Part shown: positions 1 to 12,180 of the stretch, piece after piece
Layout of the letters: each line of letters begins with the position of its first letter
How positions within the stretch are numbered: position 1 is the first letter of the stretch
Assembly: GCF_016808095.1 (NCBI RefSeq)
Contig: NC_068972.1
Location: forward strand, 10,286,001 to 10,350,000
Direction: 5' to 3'
DNA: 64,000 nucleotides
Source: Vigna angularis
Taxonomy: Eukaryota; Streptophyta; Magnoliopsida; Fabales; Fabaceae
Position numbers and translations under genes: made by a program
The notes under the pieces: model-generated
Told to the model about the DNA's origin: nothing
What the model saw: the letters and a program-made list of their open reading frames with translations, nothing else
The model's database searches: none

Positions 1-1176
1 ATAATCTGTTTTGTCTGAAGTGAAATTTTTTTCTTAACATAACTTCGAGTAATAAAAATAAGAAAACGTCCAGTGATAAAAAATATTCACGTGTGTGACC
101 ATGATGTTTTCATGTTTTCAACAAAATAAATTGCATTTATATTCTGTGGTTTGTTTGAAAGTGAACATCATCACGTTTTTCTTACCCGACACTGACAAAT
201 CCTGAATGGTTTTCAGGTTTACGCATCTCGAACTACTGCGAATTCATGCAGGACAAGCCATTTTGTTATTTTCCCAGATGAAATATAATTAAAAGGTTCA
301 ATGTCCTGCAATCAACAGTAATGAATGTCCTTCAATAATGACTGTTCGAAGTACCTTCAATAATTTTGATAAATTTATTGTTTTAAATGTCGTATTGTCA
401 TTTTCAATATCAATATAATTAAATTTCCTAACATCCTTTGAATAAAAGTAAAATTAATTAATAAATTTTAAAACAAAAGTTTAGAAACATACTTTTATAT
501 GTCGTAAGTGGGATAGTTCTATGATTGCGAAATGTTACTCTTTCAAGAAGATAATATTTTACTTTTATTTCAAGATAAGAAATTTTAACATTTTTTTATA
601 TAAGAAAATTAAAATGTTTTTCTATCTTATTTAAAAATAAAAGCAAATTATTTTAATTATTACATATAAAAGCATGCATACAATCAAACTCTTATATAAT
701 TTAATTTATCTAAATAAATGTCGTTGAATATATTGATTTTACAATATTACTCATCTAACCAAAATATGTTCTTTCTATATTTAAGATTATTGACTAAGAA
801 AGACTCATATAAGAGATTAAAAGTATGTATATATTATAAAGAAATCTTACATATAATACAAAATAGAAATAGACAAAGAAAAAAAACGAAACTCAACTTA
901 TCATAATTGAAAAATTGATTAGTCTAAATTAAAAAAGTCGTCCTGAGAATTAATTTTATTGTCTCGATTATTCAATCCGACAAACAAAAAGTAAGAAAGA
1001 GAAAAAAAAAACAAAAAAACTATAAAGTTAATTTCAAAAAAATAGTATATTTTAAAATCATAAAACTCGTTACAAGATTTTCTATTAATTAAAATATTTG
1101 AATTAATAGACTAATTTAATATAAAAAAATTTATGACAAATATAGACTGAAAAATAATTACGTAATAACATGTATC

Positions 1177-1180
<4 letters not shown>
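1..1180. other. AT-rich intergenic DNA, no gene seen
   Basis: I see no coding exon, RNA gene or clear repeat boundary here. The longest open stretch (718-906) is a low-complexity peptide of Leu, Tyr, Lys and Asn typical of random AT-rich frames. Confidence 0.6.

Positions 1181-1257
<77 letters not shown>
1181..1257. repeat. (AT)n microsatellite
   Basis: About 77 bp of uninterrupted AT dinucleotide. It is one of six long AT tracts in the window and is likely to be length-polymorphic. Confidence 0.97.
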
Positions 1258-1259
<2 letters not shown>

Positions 1260-2330
1260 CATTCTCTAATCACAAGTTATATTGTTAACAATAATTTTAA
1301 AAAGAGAAAATAATGATTTGACTTTCTCAATTAATTAATTACAAGTCAATAATTAAGTTAGGAGTGATTCACTCTACATCTCTTAATTTTCGTCTTATGT
1401 CTCTAAAATTCTAACATTACTTCTTTATAAATTTCGAAAGCAGTTAAAACTTTAACTGGCTTTTAGAATAAGTAAATTTGTTTGACCAACTTTCAAAAGT
1501 TGGTTAAGGTTTTTATCCTTTTCAATTCTTTTTAATTTATCTTTTTATTTAATATTAGTAATGATAATAATAAAACATATTACAAAGTTACAAAATAAAA
1601 TTTAATATTTTAAATTAAAAAAATATTAAATTAAAAATTTATTTGTTTAAATTTAATAATAAAAATATTATTATTTTTATTTAATTTGATACTTTTATAT
1701 AATTTAGTATGGATTAATATTTTAATTTATAAAAAAAAAATTATTAAACAAAAATAAATAAAATATATTAAAACATTAAAAAAAATTAAAAGAATATGTT
1801 AACCGAATATTTTTTTAAAATTTATTACTTTTAGTTTTTAAATATGTTATATTTATTTATTTTGAAGAATAATATTTTATAAATTAAAATATTAATGTAT
1901 ACAAAATTATATAAAAATATTAAATTATTTAAAAATTTATTAAATTAAGAAAAAAAACAATTTTTGATTATTATATTAAAACTAGTAATTTTTTTAATTT
2001 AATATATTTTTATATTTAGTTTTTCAATTAAAAATATTAAGTTTTGTTTTTAATTATTTTAATATTATTTATTATTATTATTATTATTAAATAAAAATAA
2101 AATAAGTAAAATAAAATATAATTTAAAAAAAAAATCTTAATCATTGAAATTCGATTCAGGAATTTACTTAAATGGGACCGGTTAAATATTTATCTACCGG
2201 CAAAGGTTTTAACTATTTTTTAAGTTCTATTTTGTTTATTTTAACAATATTATTATTGTTAATGTAACATACAGATTATATATAAATATATAATATAGCA
2301 ATCCACATTTTTAATATAAGAAAACCATTA
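1258..2330. other. AT-rich intergenic DNA, no gene seen
   Basis: Very AT-rich sequence with poly-A/T runs and a short ATT triplet tract near 2070-2090. No feature can be supported. Confidence 0.6.
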
Positions 2331-4700
2331 GAAGAAGACTTGTACATAAAGCCTTAAGGTTACAGTCATCCCAAAATGGTTGTAATTTAAAACTTTAACA
2401 TAATAGAGTATTTCAAAATAAATAGAAGCCTATGAATCCTAACTAGGTTAAGCAGCAGTGTCATTTCCCTCCAAGGCCTGCTCCAGAAGCACTTAATCTA
2501 CCTCTGTTTACGTCCAAATGGATGATCACTGTAACAGAAAACACACACAAACAAAAGACAAACACAAGCAGAAGGGTGAGCTAAATATACAAAAATCATG
2601 TTATAACAATCACACCCAACATGCAACTTTAATTCATATATACTGGGTCACTTAACACAACTTGTTACACTTTACACTTGACTCGTCTGGACTTAGAATG
2701 ATTGTCGAGCTATGGCGGGTTATGCACTTGTGGTGGCCTCTACTGCTTTGCAAAGTCATTGTCAATGGGTTTCACCCTACCACACTCACGAGGTTAGTTC
2801 GTTATCACTCACCCTGACCATACTGGAAGCACCCAAGACTAGGACCTCCTGCTACTACTCACGACATGGTTCAATCCTCTCTACTTCAGAATGATTGGCC
2901 ATTGTAGTTTCAGGATAACCCCCAAGACTGAGCTTCCATGCAAATCATTCTAAACACACTAAGGACACCACCATGGATCTTCTCCTTGAAGATCATGGAA
3001 TTACGTCAAATAACATAGGGCACCACCATGTAACCTCCCTTTGAGATCCATGGAATTACGTCCATCAACCATACTTTTAAAACCACATACTTTGAATCAC
3101 TTTGAATCATCAATCATACCTTTGAATCACATACACTTTCACTTTAACAATATACAACATGTTTCAATCCCATCATACAATACAATCTGCTCCAACACAT
3201 ACTTCACAAACCATACAACATTCAACTTTATGTGAAACAATACTAAAGAGAAGATAGAGAATAAAAACTTGAACGTCTCGCACAGCGCACCCCTTCGTAC
3301 AGCAACACTGAGAGCGTTTCGCACAGCGCACACTATTCGCATGACGAATTAACTCACAAAGGTGCCATACCTCATGCCTCTCGCATAGCGCATCCTAGTC
3401 GCTATGCGAGAGCTCAGACAGAGACCAACTCCCTTAAAACTCTCGCTTTGCACCCAATTCGCCTTTCGAATTAAACTGGCAGTGACTCCAGGTCACCACC
3501 AGTCGCATAGTGACCAGATTCGCTATGCGAATCACTAGACAGAGAGCAGCACCCTCTAGTCATTCACACAGCGAATGACTCAAACAGAGAGCACCCTCTG
3601 CAGGGACTCGCTATGCGAGCCAATTCGCATAGCGACTCTGCACCATCTCCAGAACGCAAATTTTGCAGAATTATGCACTCACACACCCCCTTATCATTTC
3701 TAAGCCTTTTCTCCAATTTCTAACACCCCTAATTCATGTTTTACACCTAATTAAACTTGTCTAGATGTTCCTAAACCCTTCTAATACAATTTTAAGGTGA
3801 TTACAACTCAACTTTTACTCCTCAACATCAATTATCACCACTTGAGGACCCCAAACCAAATTCTAACAATTTGCACTTATTTGGACCACTTTGGTGACTC
3901 AAACAAGTCACAATATACTTGTTAAGACTGCTCCAACAGACCACAATAGCCCCTGACCTCTAACTCTCAAAATCACTACCTCACTTCCTCTATAATAACC
4001 TAAAACACTACCAATCCTCTTTACTTTCAACATAACAGCTGCTATCTCGGAATATACCCATCTAACATCCTTAATTGCAGTTACACAACACGTTTAAATC
4101 AAAACACAAGCATCAGTTCACAAATTCACAGATGAACATACTAATACATATAATTTCATCTACTCAGAACTTAACATACAACCCAAACAACATAATTAAT
4201 ACATAACTCAGTATATACACATACATGCAACTAATTATAAAGAAGTATTCTAGCTCTCCTTACCTTGGAGTTGAACAACCCAGCTCACAACACCGCTTCC
4301 ACAATACTCTACTTAGCGAAGAACCTAAACAGTGCCCTACAACCACTGAAACGGTGATGGAAACAGCTCGTAGAACTAGGATTGAGTGGAAAATGATAAA
4401 GAGGAAAGCACAAGACACATGCAACCAACAAAGATTTCATGTGCTAGGTTTTAGAACGGAAAAGAAACTGCATGTATGGACTTACCAGCCTAGGACCCGA
4501 AATGAATCGGTCTGTTGTGAGGCCCTCTACGTTGCGGACGTTTGGACGCCACCTGATCGAAAATTCACTGGCTCAGTAAAGAGAAATTGTAGAAAAAAGG
4601 CAGAAGTGTGGTAGAGAGAAGGCAGAGAAAATCTGAAAACTGAGTTTTTTTAGAAAGAAATAGAATGCTCAAACTAATGGACCATGATGTTTGAAAAATC
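2330..4700 (+). mobile_element. degenerate LTR-like retroelement fragment with GC-palindrome cluster
   Basis: This block is richer in GC and pyrimidines than its surroundings. Its layout resembles the solo LTRs at 26.6 and 31.5 kb: a stretch ending in 'agggtgagcta' (2575-2583), then 'gttatgcacttgtg' (2719-2732), a 'aggacctcctgct' box (2841-2853) and a 'caggataacc' box (2911-2920), all in the same order. The ends could not be fixed and no target duplication was found. I call it an old, diverged LTR of the same broad group. The 129-aa open frame at 4225-4614 matches no family I know and is probably not a gene. Confidence 0.5.
3270..3660. repeat. cluster of GC palindromes (TCGCATAGCGA type)
   Basis: Within about 390 bp the imperfect palindrome TCGC-ATA-GCGA or its reverse form (TCGCTATGCGA) occurs roughly ten times, with variants such as TCGCACAGCGC and TCGCATAGTGA. 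Examples lie near 3276, 3317, 3379, 3400, 3503, 3520, 3608 and 3625. The motifs are irregularly spaced and occur in both orientations, so this is not a simple tandem array. CpG sites are far denser here than in flanking DNA. Confidence 0.85.
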
Positions 4701-4799
4701 TATTTAAAGTCTGGTTTCATTAACTTAATGCACCTTTTTGCTCTTTTGACTCTATTTTTCATGTCTCACACATAATCTTATCATTCTTATTAAATTTAT

Positions 4800-7072
4800 T
4801 ACTAATATCATTATAATTATTATTTTTAAATAAAAAATAGAAAAATAAACTAAAAAATATTTAAAAAATCATTAATAGGTTTTCGATTAAGAAATTTAAA
4901 TAATCGAGTTTTAAAAATCGATTCAGACTTCACTTCCTTTTGAACACTAGTTAAAATTTTAACGGTTTTTAAAATTTGTAAAATCGTTAATAATTAATTA
5001 AAAGAATAATATTAAAATTTTGGAAGTATATAACGAAAATTGGGAGGTGCATGTTGAACCTCCCATCACTCTCCCTTGACTTATCTGTTACATTGTAAGA
5101 AAAAAAAAAGTGTTGTCATGATAACTAATGCAATTATTACAAATTATTTCATCTGACGTTGAGGTAAGTACCATTCCGTCATTGGAGTAATATATTACGA
5201 CAGCATACCAACGTAGCTCAAAGAAACATTTTACACGTGATTTTAACTTCTAGAAAATGGATCCATACGTTAACCATTTTTTATAATAAATTATATGTCA
5301 TTATTTTATTATTATTGGATATATATTATATATTATATATATTGTTGTTAAAAAATTATTAAAAAATATATTTTTCCTGCAAAATTCTATTTTCAAGTTC
5401 GGTGTTGTATGGTTGATATTACCTGCACAAACCAAAACAACCCTATCAATCCATAATTTCCATGTATACTTTACGCAATATTAAGTTTCATATAACCAAT
5501 ACATTCAAAATAAAACATCACATTTTGTAAAAACCAATGTAAACTTTTCCATTACTTATGTAAATCTAAATAATTAAAAAGAAAAAGGAAAAAACACACC
5601 GAAATGTAAAAAAAAAATGAGAATTGGATGTATTTTAAATCTTCAATCATCATGTTATTTCAAAAATATGTATATTTGTAATTTTTTTAAATTACATACT
5701 CAAACAATATATCATTTTCACAAAACATTTTAAAAATATTAATGGAGATGTATGCTATTTTCATAAATTTTATAATTTTTTATTTCTTAAACTAATCTAT
5801 TCAAATAATATATATTTTTAGAAGAAAAAACATTTTAAAGGGTCAATTGAATACGTTAATAATGATTAATTAGCAATAAGTGAGTGAAATTATTGTGAAC
5901 AAATATTAGCAGATATGTGGGGTAGTTTAGGAAAATTTAGTTTTGGTCATTAACGGAAATTGTTTTAATATTTGAAATTTAAGATATCAATTTAATTTTT
6001 AAATATTAAATTTGAGGAATCCTTTTGAAAAAGATTTCCAAATTGAATAATTTCTTTTCTAATTTGAGGAACTAGAGTTAATTTTTTAAAAATTAACAAA
6101 ATCGTATTTATCTTAAATTCTAAAACTGAATATAATTAAATCACAAATATATACACATCAAAGTTTATTAAAAAGTATTTATTTATATAAAATATTAAAA
6201 ATATTATTATAATCTGATTAGATTGAATCCCTATCCATGCACAATATTCAATTACGTTACCCCACTCACTTGGAAAATCAATTTACGTCAGTTCAAAATT
6301 ATTAGAGTGCACTTATCATCCTCTAGCTTTTTTTATAATAATGATAATAATAATTTGTAAAAAAGAAAATAATGGTATAATGTTATTTTTGATATAAAAT
6401 GTTGGTTTAAGATGATTTTATATGAAAAGTTATTAGAGATATGCTAAGATCGTCTGTGTATATTTGTGGTAATTTGATAGCGAATGAGAGTGCTTATTAA
6501 TAATAATAGTAATATATTAATTTTTACTATGAAGATAAAATATTAATAATATATTTTGATTTATTAATTTTGTTTATTTATCATATTAATCAAATCACTT
6601 ATAAATTTTGACAAATTTCATTCTAAATTTTACTTACTTTCACCTTCAAAATTCTTAAAAAAACATTAATTTTACTTTTAAATCTACATAATATATTAAA
6701 ACCATATGTCGCAAGAAAAATCTCGATCTGAAAAAGAAATAATGATTATTGAAGCTCCAACACTTCTTACACAATGAATATAATGCACCAATAATGTTAG
6801 ACATGACATACACGTTCGTCTCAGTTGAAGTACCGAATGCTTTATTTGAGGTGTTATGTACAAAAGTCTGAACCAAACCATAATTATTGTTTCAACCAAT
6901 TAAGAAGACAAAAACCTAAAGACCATTTTCAACTTGCACTGCAGTTTTTTTTATTAGTAATATTATTATCATTATTTGTGAGAAATTCAAGTATGAAATG
7001 TATAATCTCATCTAACTAGAAAGGAATAGAAGAACAATACAAGAGAAAAATATTTGTAAATTCAGAGTTTAT
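4800..7072. other. AT-rich intergenic DNA, no gene seen
   Basis: No coding exon is supported. A perfect 8-bp inverted repeat (TGGGAGGT / ACCTCCCA, 9-nt loop) sits at 5041-5065 and is too isolated to interpret. Overlapping 60-75 aa frames at 6655-7019 on both strands are low-complexity and unrelated to known proteins. Confidence 0.55.
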
Positions 7073-7430
7073 TGTAACATCTCAATATCTCACACTTCAT
7101 AATTTATAATTTATATATTATAACATTACATTTACTGTAACATCCTGTAATCTCACACTTAAAAATTCATAATTGATATATGTTTATACATGTTTTAAAC
7201 TCAGATTTCAACTACAAAATTATAATTATAACTTGAGTTTTTCTACTTTATTCTTCTATCAAACGACATTCCTTTATCTACTTCCGTATAACGAATTATA
7301 CGATCATCGTACATACCCAAACACAAGCACAAACAAGTAGGGTGAGCTAACATGCAACCAATCATTTATAAAACATACATATTTACTTTGATGCACTCAA
7401 TAAACCTCATATAATAATTATGTGAGACAC

Positions 7431-7532
7431 ACTCATACCATCATACAACAATCACATCATATATACTCATACCATCATACAACAATCACATCATATATAC
7501 TCATACCATCATACAACAATCGCATCACAGAT
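7431..7532 (+). repeat. 34-bp minisatellite, 3 copies
   Basis: Three head-to-tail 34-bp units starting ACTCATACCATCATAC at 7431, 7465 and 7499. The first two are identical and the third differs at a few bases. It is internal to the truncated LTR. Confidence 0.9.
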
Positions 7533-7554
7533 ACTCATCTCACAATACCACAAT

Positions 7555-7675
7555 TACTAATCGACACTCATCCCACAATACTTAATAGACACTCGTTCCA
7601 CAATACTCAATAGACACTCATTCCACAATACTCAATGAACACCCATTCCACAATACCCAATAGACACTTATCCCG
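7555..7675 (+). repeat. ~27-bp minisatellite in LTR
   Basis: Four to five imperfect units built on 'caatactcaatagacac' follow the 34-bp units. A shorter version with the same words lies at 31886-31950 in the second solo LTR, so the minisatellite is ancestral to the family and changes copy number. Confidence 0.75.
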
Positions 7676-8715
7676 ATGATATGTTGATGAGCGGTCAACG
7701 GGAGGTTACGCACTTGTGATGTCTTCTTAGTCCTCAACACTATGCCCAAAACTGGCACATAGACCAGGACCTCCTGCCCCTCTCACCACATAATTCATCC
7801 TTTCTAGATGATTATTAGAGTATCAGGATAACCTTCAACTTCAAGACCCTCAACATCAACATATACACATACCATGGCATTACTGAATCTCTCCACGAGA
7901 CTCATACCATGCTCACATTCCTCAACTCATATTATACCATTACGAAATCTTCCCATAATACTCATATCATGTTAAATCATTCAAAATGAATATATCATAA
8001 AATAAATTAACAATACTAAAATATTACCATAAATGGTCACCGGAGAAGAATGAAATGTTTGACGAATCAAACTCACCATAAACACCAGTACATATGACTA
8101 GTCACAACTTACTGGATTTGACCAAGGCTGCTCTATGATCAGGGATGTACCAACTCCGGTTTTTAAGATTCCTCTATCCTACCATCACAATTATAATTCA
8201 TAATTTCGTATCTACCACAATAACATGAATTCATTCCAACGAGATATATTGCACAATAGTTTAACAGTACATAATCTGTTCAACAAGATTTAAGTTAAAA
8301 ACTTGTCGAGTAGACTTCCAAGAAAGAGAGGTGCGTCATAGTGGACAACTTAAGTATCAAGTCTTTCCTTAGCCAAAGTGTTCCTCAACTAGTTTTAACA
8401 AATTTCTTATTTACAGATTCAAAACAACAGCATATAATATTAACACAGAAATTCAATATAGATAGATATACAGTAAGCATTAACAGTATTCACACAGAAT
8501 TTCAAGACATGAATAGTAATAAAACAGTACTAAATCATAATATAAAAGCTTAGAAAGGTTAACTCCCCTACCTCTATTCCAGACTTCTCTTGCTCCGAAT
8601 TTTGTTTCCCCGAAAACCCTCTAGAATAAAAATTTCTTCCTAACTTTTTATTCTCTATTTCTCAAGGTTTCTCACTTGATTCTTCCTCTCTTTGTGCAAA
8701 GTAGCCTCCCTTTTT

Positions 8716-8800
8716 TTTTAAAAAAAAGGTAGAAGAGAGTTTGAACCCATGTTCTTGAAATCCCCACAATTTTCTACCATTTAAGCTACCAAAATTTCTT
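8716..8800 (-). mobile_element. tRNA-related SINE-like remnant
   Basis: On the minus strand the segment has a box-A-like word (TAGCTTAAATGG) followed about 30 nt later by a box-B-like word (GGTTCAAACTC). This is the internal RNA polymerase III promoter layout of a tRNA. A T-rich then A-rich run follows the tRNA-like part. It folds poorly as a tRNA, so a SINE head or tRNA pseudogene is more likely than a working tRNA. It sits exactly where the host LTR loses similarity to its relatives. Confidence 0.5.
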
Positions 8801-10097
8801 ATTTAACTTTTCACATTTTATAAAGTTATTATATTTTCACACTAATATCAAAGTCGTTCTCTACATTAGGTATGGTAACTAAACTATATCATAATTAATA
8901 AAAATTAATGAATTGAAATGTAAAAATATAAAGTGATATACAGAAACTATTTCTTATTAGTTTATTTTAAATATCGAACAACTATTATTTAATATTTTAA
9001 TTTAAATAAATATATAAAAAAAGGATTTGTTTTTGTAATAAACTCATTACACAAAAAAATTATTGATTTTTTTTTCAATCGATCGCTGTTACTCTTTTTC
9101 AACTTAAATTTGATTTTGAATACCCTTTATCTTTCTTATTGTAGAAACATTTTGAGGATGTAAACTCTAAGGATAAAGGAAGAAAGATAAGGAAATGTTA
9201 TCAGTGATGACAAAATCCTGATGGCATTTTAATCGCACATTTATCACTTAAACGAATCTCTGCCAAAGAATACGTTGCACGAGGTTGAAGGACTTGTCAA
9301 AAATATGGCATTCATGAAGTGGTAGACATGCAAGAAATTTGTGGCCATTCATTATCGATTAGGATGAGAGGTACATGTTTTAATCATTTTATTTGTTTTA
9401 TACATTGAAATGCTAAAATATTTTATTTGCTTATTCACAAAGGAAAATAACTAAAATATAACAAAAACTATAATTAATAATATAGGATCTATATTTAAGT
9501 TTTTATTTATTTTTTATCTTATATTATTTTATTTAATTAAATCTCTATTTTTAAAAAAATATTCAATTAAGTTATTATTTTTGTAAAAAAAAAAATCAAT
9601 GTGACTTTTCCGGTTAGTGAAAATGACACACATATTAAAATTACATAAAATATTATTTAAATTTTAATATAACAGATATAAATTTTGATACTGAAACTTT
9701 TAAATAATATTAACGTGGACCATATTAATTTTCTTTTTCAAAAAGAAAAACTTAATTAAATAAAAAACAAATATAAAAAATAAAACAAATAAAAAATCTA
9801 TAAAAACTAAATTATTAATTTTCACACATTTTTTATGTGGTTATGGATCACTTGCTCAAAAAAACCATCTTCAAGAGTTTTAGAGTAAGTGAGGCTGATA
9901 TTCATCCACCATCTTCTCCAAGATGTCATTAGAATAGCACAAAGTCCACATGGAAAATATTTATGGACACTCTCTATTTTTAGTTCCTTTAATTTTAACA
10001 ACTCTTTTCTTGGATTTTGTTTCTTTCTTTTTCTTATAACATATCACTTGGGAAAAGATTGTAATTGATTTAGACGTGCTTTGTGTATAGTATCAAC
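8800..10097. other. AT-rich intergenic DNA, no gene seen
   Basis: No gene found. Two less AT-rich patches (about 9125-9380 and 9840-9960) have no open frame of useful length and no recognisable protein. Confidence 0.5.
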
Positions 10098-10950
10098 TGA
10101 GTGGTTATCAACTACAGTGACCGAACGATCGCTACGCCAAACCAAACGGTTATCAACCATAGTGAACGAACAATTGTTACGTCAAACTGAGCGGTTATCA
10201 ACCACAATGACCGAACGATCGTTATGCCAAACCGAGCGGTTATCAACACAGTGACCAAACGATCGCTACGCCAAACCAAGCGGTTATCAACCACAATGAC
10301 CGAACGATCACTACCCCAATTATAGCGACAACTCGCGAACGATCGGCTATACCAAATGCTCGTCAATTATCTTGCAATTGACAGCGCTCGTCAAACCTTT
10401 GTAAGCAAAACAAGGCGCTCGACAAAGGTCAAGCGATATTACAACGCGAAGTCAACCCAATCAAGCCAGAATCAGCGGACGCCCAATTACATTTAGCGAG
10501 GTTGGGCCAATTAACCCAACACCTGTGGATCAATAGTCCAGGTAGTCCAGTTAAAGAAGAAATAGTCAAAAATATCTAATCGTAATAACGCAAGTTACGG
10601 GGCCAACTAACCAAATATCAAGACTACGGGATCACAGGCAAGAAACTGGATTTACCAACTTACCGGATTTTAAGGTAATCAGTTTATTTTACTTTTAGGT
10701 TAAATACAGAAGAACTTAAGGAGAAAATGTACGTTTTTCACTCTAAGAAAGGGAGATTACATTACGAGAGATTCACTGAGAGAAGAACAAAAGTTATGTC
10801 ACTCGTATCTGACTTTAGCATCGAAGTATCTTCGCAGGTACTCTCACTCCCATTAAAGTGGGCATACTGCACAGTGCGAAGGATACTAGAAGTAGAGGAG
10901 AGATTACACATCATCAACAAGGTTCGTATCTCGGTCCCAACAATTATACT
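10098..10950 (+). mobile_element. gypsy-like LTR remnant
   Basis: A GC-richer island in AT-rich DNA. After the 45-bp repeats it contains 'tctgactttagcatcgaag' and 'cgcaggtactctcactccc' (10807-10851), which resemble the U5 end of plant Ty3/gypsy LTRs. I know that resemblance from memory and did not search it. No partner LTR, PBS or coding region is present, so it is at most a solo or truncated LTR. Confidence 0.55.
10103..10330 (+). repeat. 45-bp tandem repeat, 5 copies
   Basis: Units start with GGTTATCAAC at 10103, 10148, 10193, 10238 and 10282, giving spacings of 45, 45, 45 and 44. Each unit carries a GAACGATCG-type CpG word and a 'acgccaaac' word. Because 45 is a multiple of three, the minus strand shows an apparent 15-residue peptide repeat, which is a by-product. 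Confidence 0.93.
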
Positions 10951-12180
10951 GAAACACTTTGCAAATAGAAATGAGAACGAAATCAAAATAAAAAGGAAAA
11001 ATAAGATAACAATTGAAATTGCTTTATTTTACAATTTTTTTTTTCGAAAATAAACTGATAAAATATATATCATAATTTACACATAAAATAAATTTAATTT
11101 ACAAATAAAGCAATTTTAATGTTTTATTTTATTTCTAACAACATTATATAGGAAAACTCATTGCAACAAGTGGATGTGTAATAACATATTGCCATTAATA
11201 TCACTTTAGCTCGCTAGCCTGGTTTGAGTGTGAAGTTTTGGCTCGCTAGTCATTATTAGAAAATTTGGCAGCTTCTTCCTAACTTGTTCGTCGTTTTTTT
11301 TTTCCATCTCGTTTTTTTCTTTTTTGTCTTTCTACTTTTTTTCTTTAATACATATCCAACCATCTTCTCCATCTTATTTTTTTTCCCAGTTTGATACGTA
11401 AGTTTGTAGATTTCAACCATTTTCCAGCAAGCACACTCGTTTATTGACCAATTAATAAGATTTAAAGATGTCTAAAAATCAACAAGACTAAAAAATAAAA
11501 TTTAAACCTTACTCAATTGAAAAACTGCTTCTAAGGTGAAATTTTGTAAGATGAAATTTATGATCATTTTTATATATTTTAAATTGGTTTTATTTTATGT
11601 AAGATTTCTAACAAACACTTTCAGATCAAGATATATACATTTTAATTGTAAGACTAGACATTAATGAATGATCCGAGTGTAACATTAAATCTAACAAATG
11701 ATTTATAAGATAAGATTTACTTTTAGTCACGATAACACACTTTATTATAAAAACTATATAAGGTGAGATTAGATATTAATGAAATAAAAAATAAATATTT
11801 TAATAACATTCTAAAATAATACGTATGTCAATTTTTTCAGCAATTCATTTATTTTTGTTAATATATTGACGTAGTGTAAAAATAAAACTTCAAGAGTTGC
11901 AACTTTCAAAATGTTGTAAGAAAATATTTATGTAAAGATGTCATTGTACTTAAAATAAAGTCAAATCCCGTGACTTTGACACCACGTTGAAAAATGAATT
12001 TAAGTATAACTCCATGTAGTAAAATAGAATTTAAGATTATGTTTGCTTTTAATTTTAATAAGGTGTGTCAAATAAATTTGAATATGTACTATTTAGTATA
12101 TTCTAACTTAGCCTTTTGTTTAGAACATAGACAAGAATCCAACAAATGCCAAGAGAGACAAGTTATCTAATATTATTTTA
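10951..12180. other. AT-rich intergenic DNA, no gene seen
   Basis: No exon or clear repeat boundary. A T/C-rich stretch occurs at 11270-11390. Confidence 0.55.

Larger units (their letters stand above)
7073..8715 (+). mobile_element. truncated LTR of the 26.6/31.5-kb solo-LTR family
   Basis: It starts TGTAACATC like the solo LTR at 31501 and shares a ~62-bp duplication of its own 5' end (second copy from about 7137). It carries the segment around 8040-8190 (a 'ggtcaccggagaag' box and a 'catatgactagtcacaac' box) that recurs in the 26.6-kb LTR and, reversed, at 63.4-63.5 kb. Similarity stops near 8715, where a SINE-like sequence follows. The 3' end with its TCTTACA terminus is missing and no target duplication is visible. 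The 70-aa frame at 8341-8553 recurs almost unchanged in the inverted copy, but it reflects repeat similarity and is probably not a gene. Confidence 0.7.

Noticed and set aside
4225..4614. 129-aa open frame on the plus strand
   Set aside because: It lies inside an LTR-like repeat, has no recognisable domain, and its composition changes along its length as expected of chance reading through non-coding sequence.
8341..8553. 70-aa frame also present, nearly unchanged, at 63019-63231
   Set aside because: The conservation is explained by the two DNA repeats being nearly identical; neither has a known domain or a leader.
8716..8800. Functional tRNA gene
   Set aside because: Box A and box B are present but the acceptor, D and anticodon stems do not fold properly, so a relic is more likely.
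10112..10366. 84-aa minus-strand frame with a 15-residue peptide repeat
   Set aside because: The repeat arises because the DNA unit is 45 bp; the frame sits in an LTR remnant and has no known domain.
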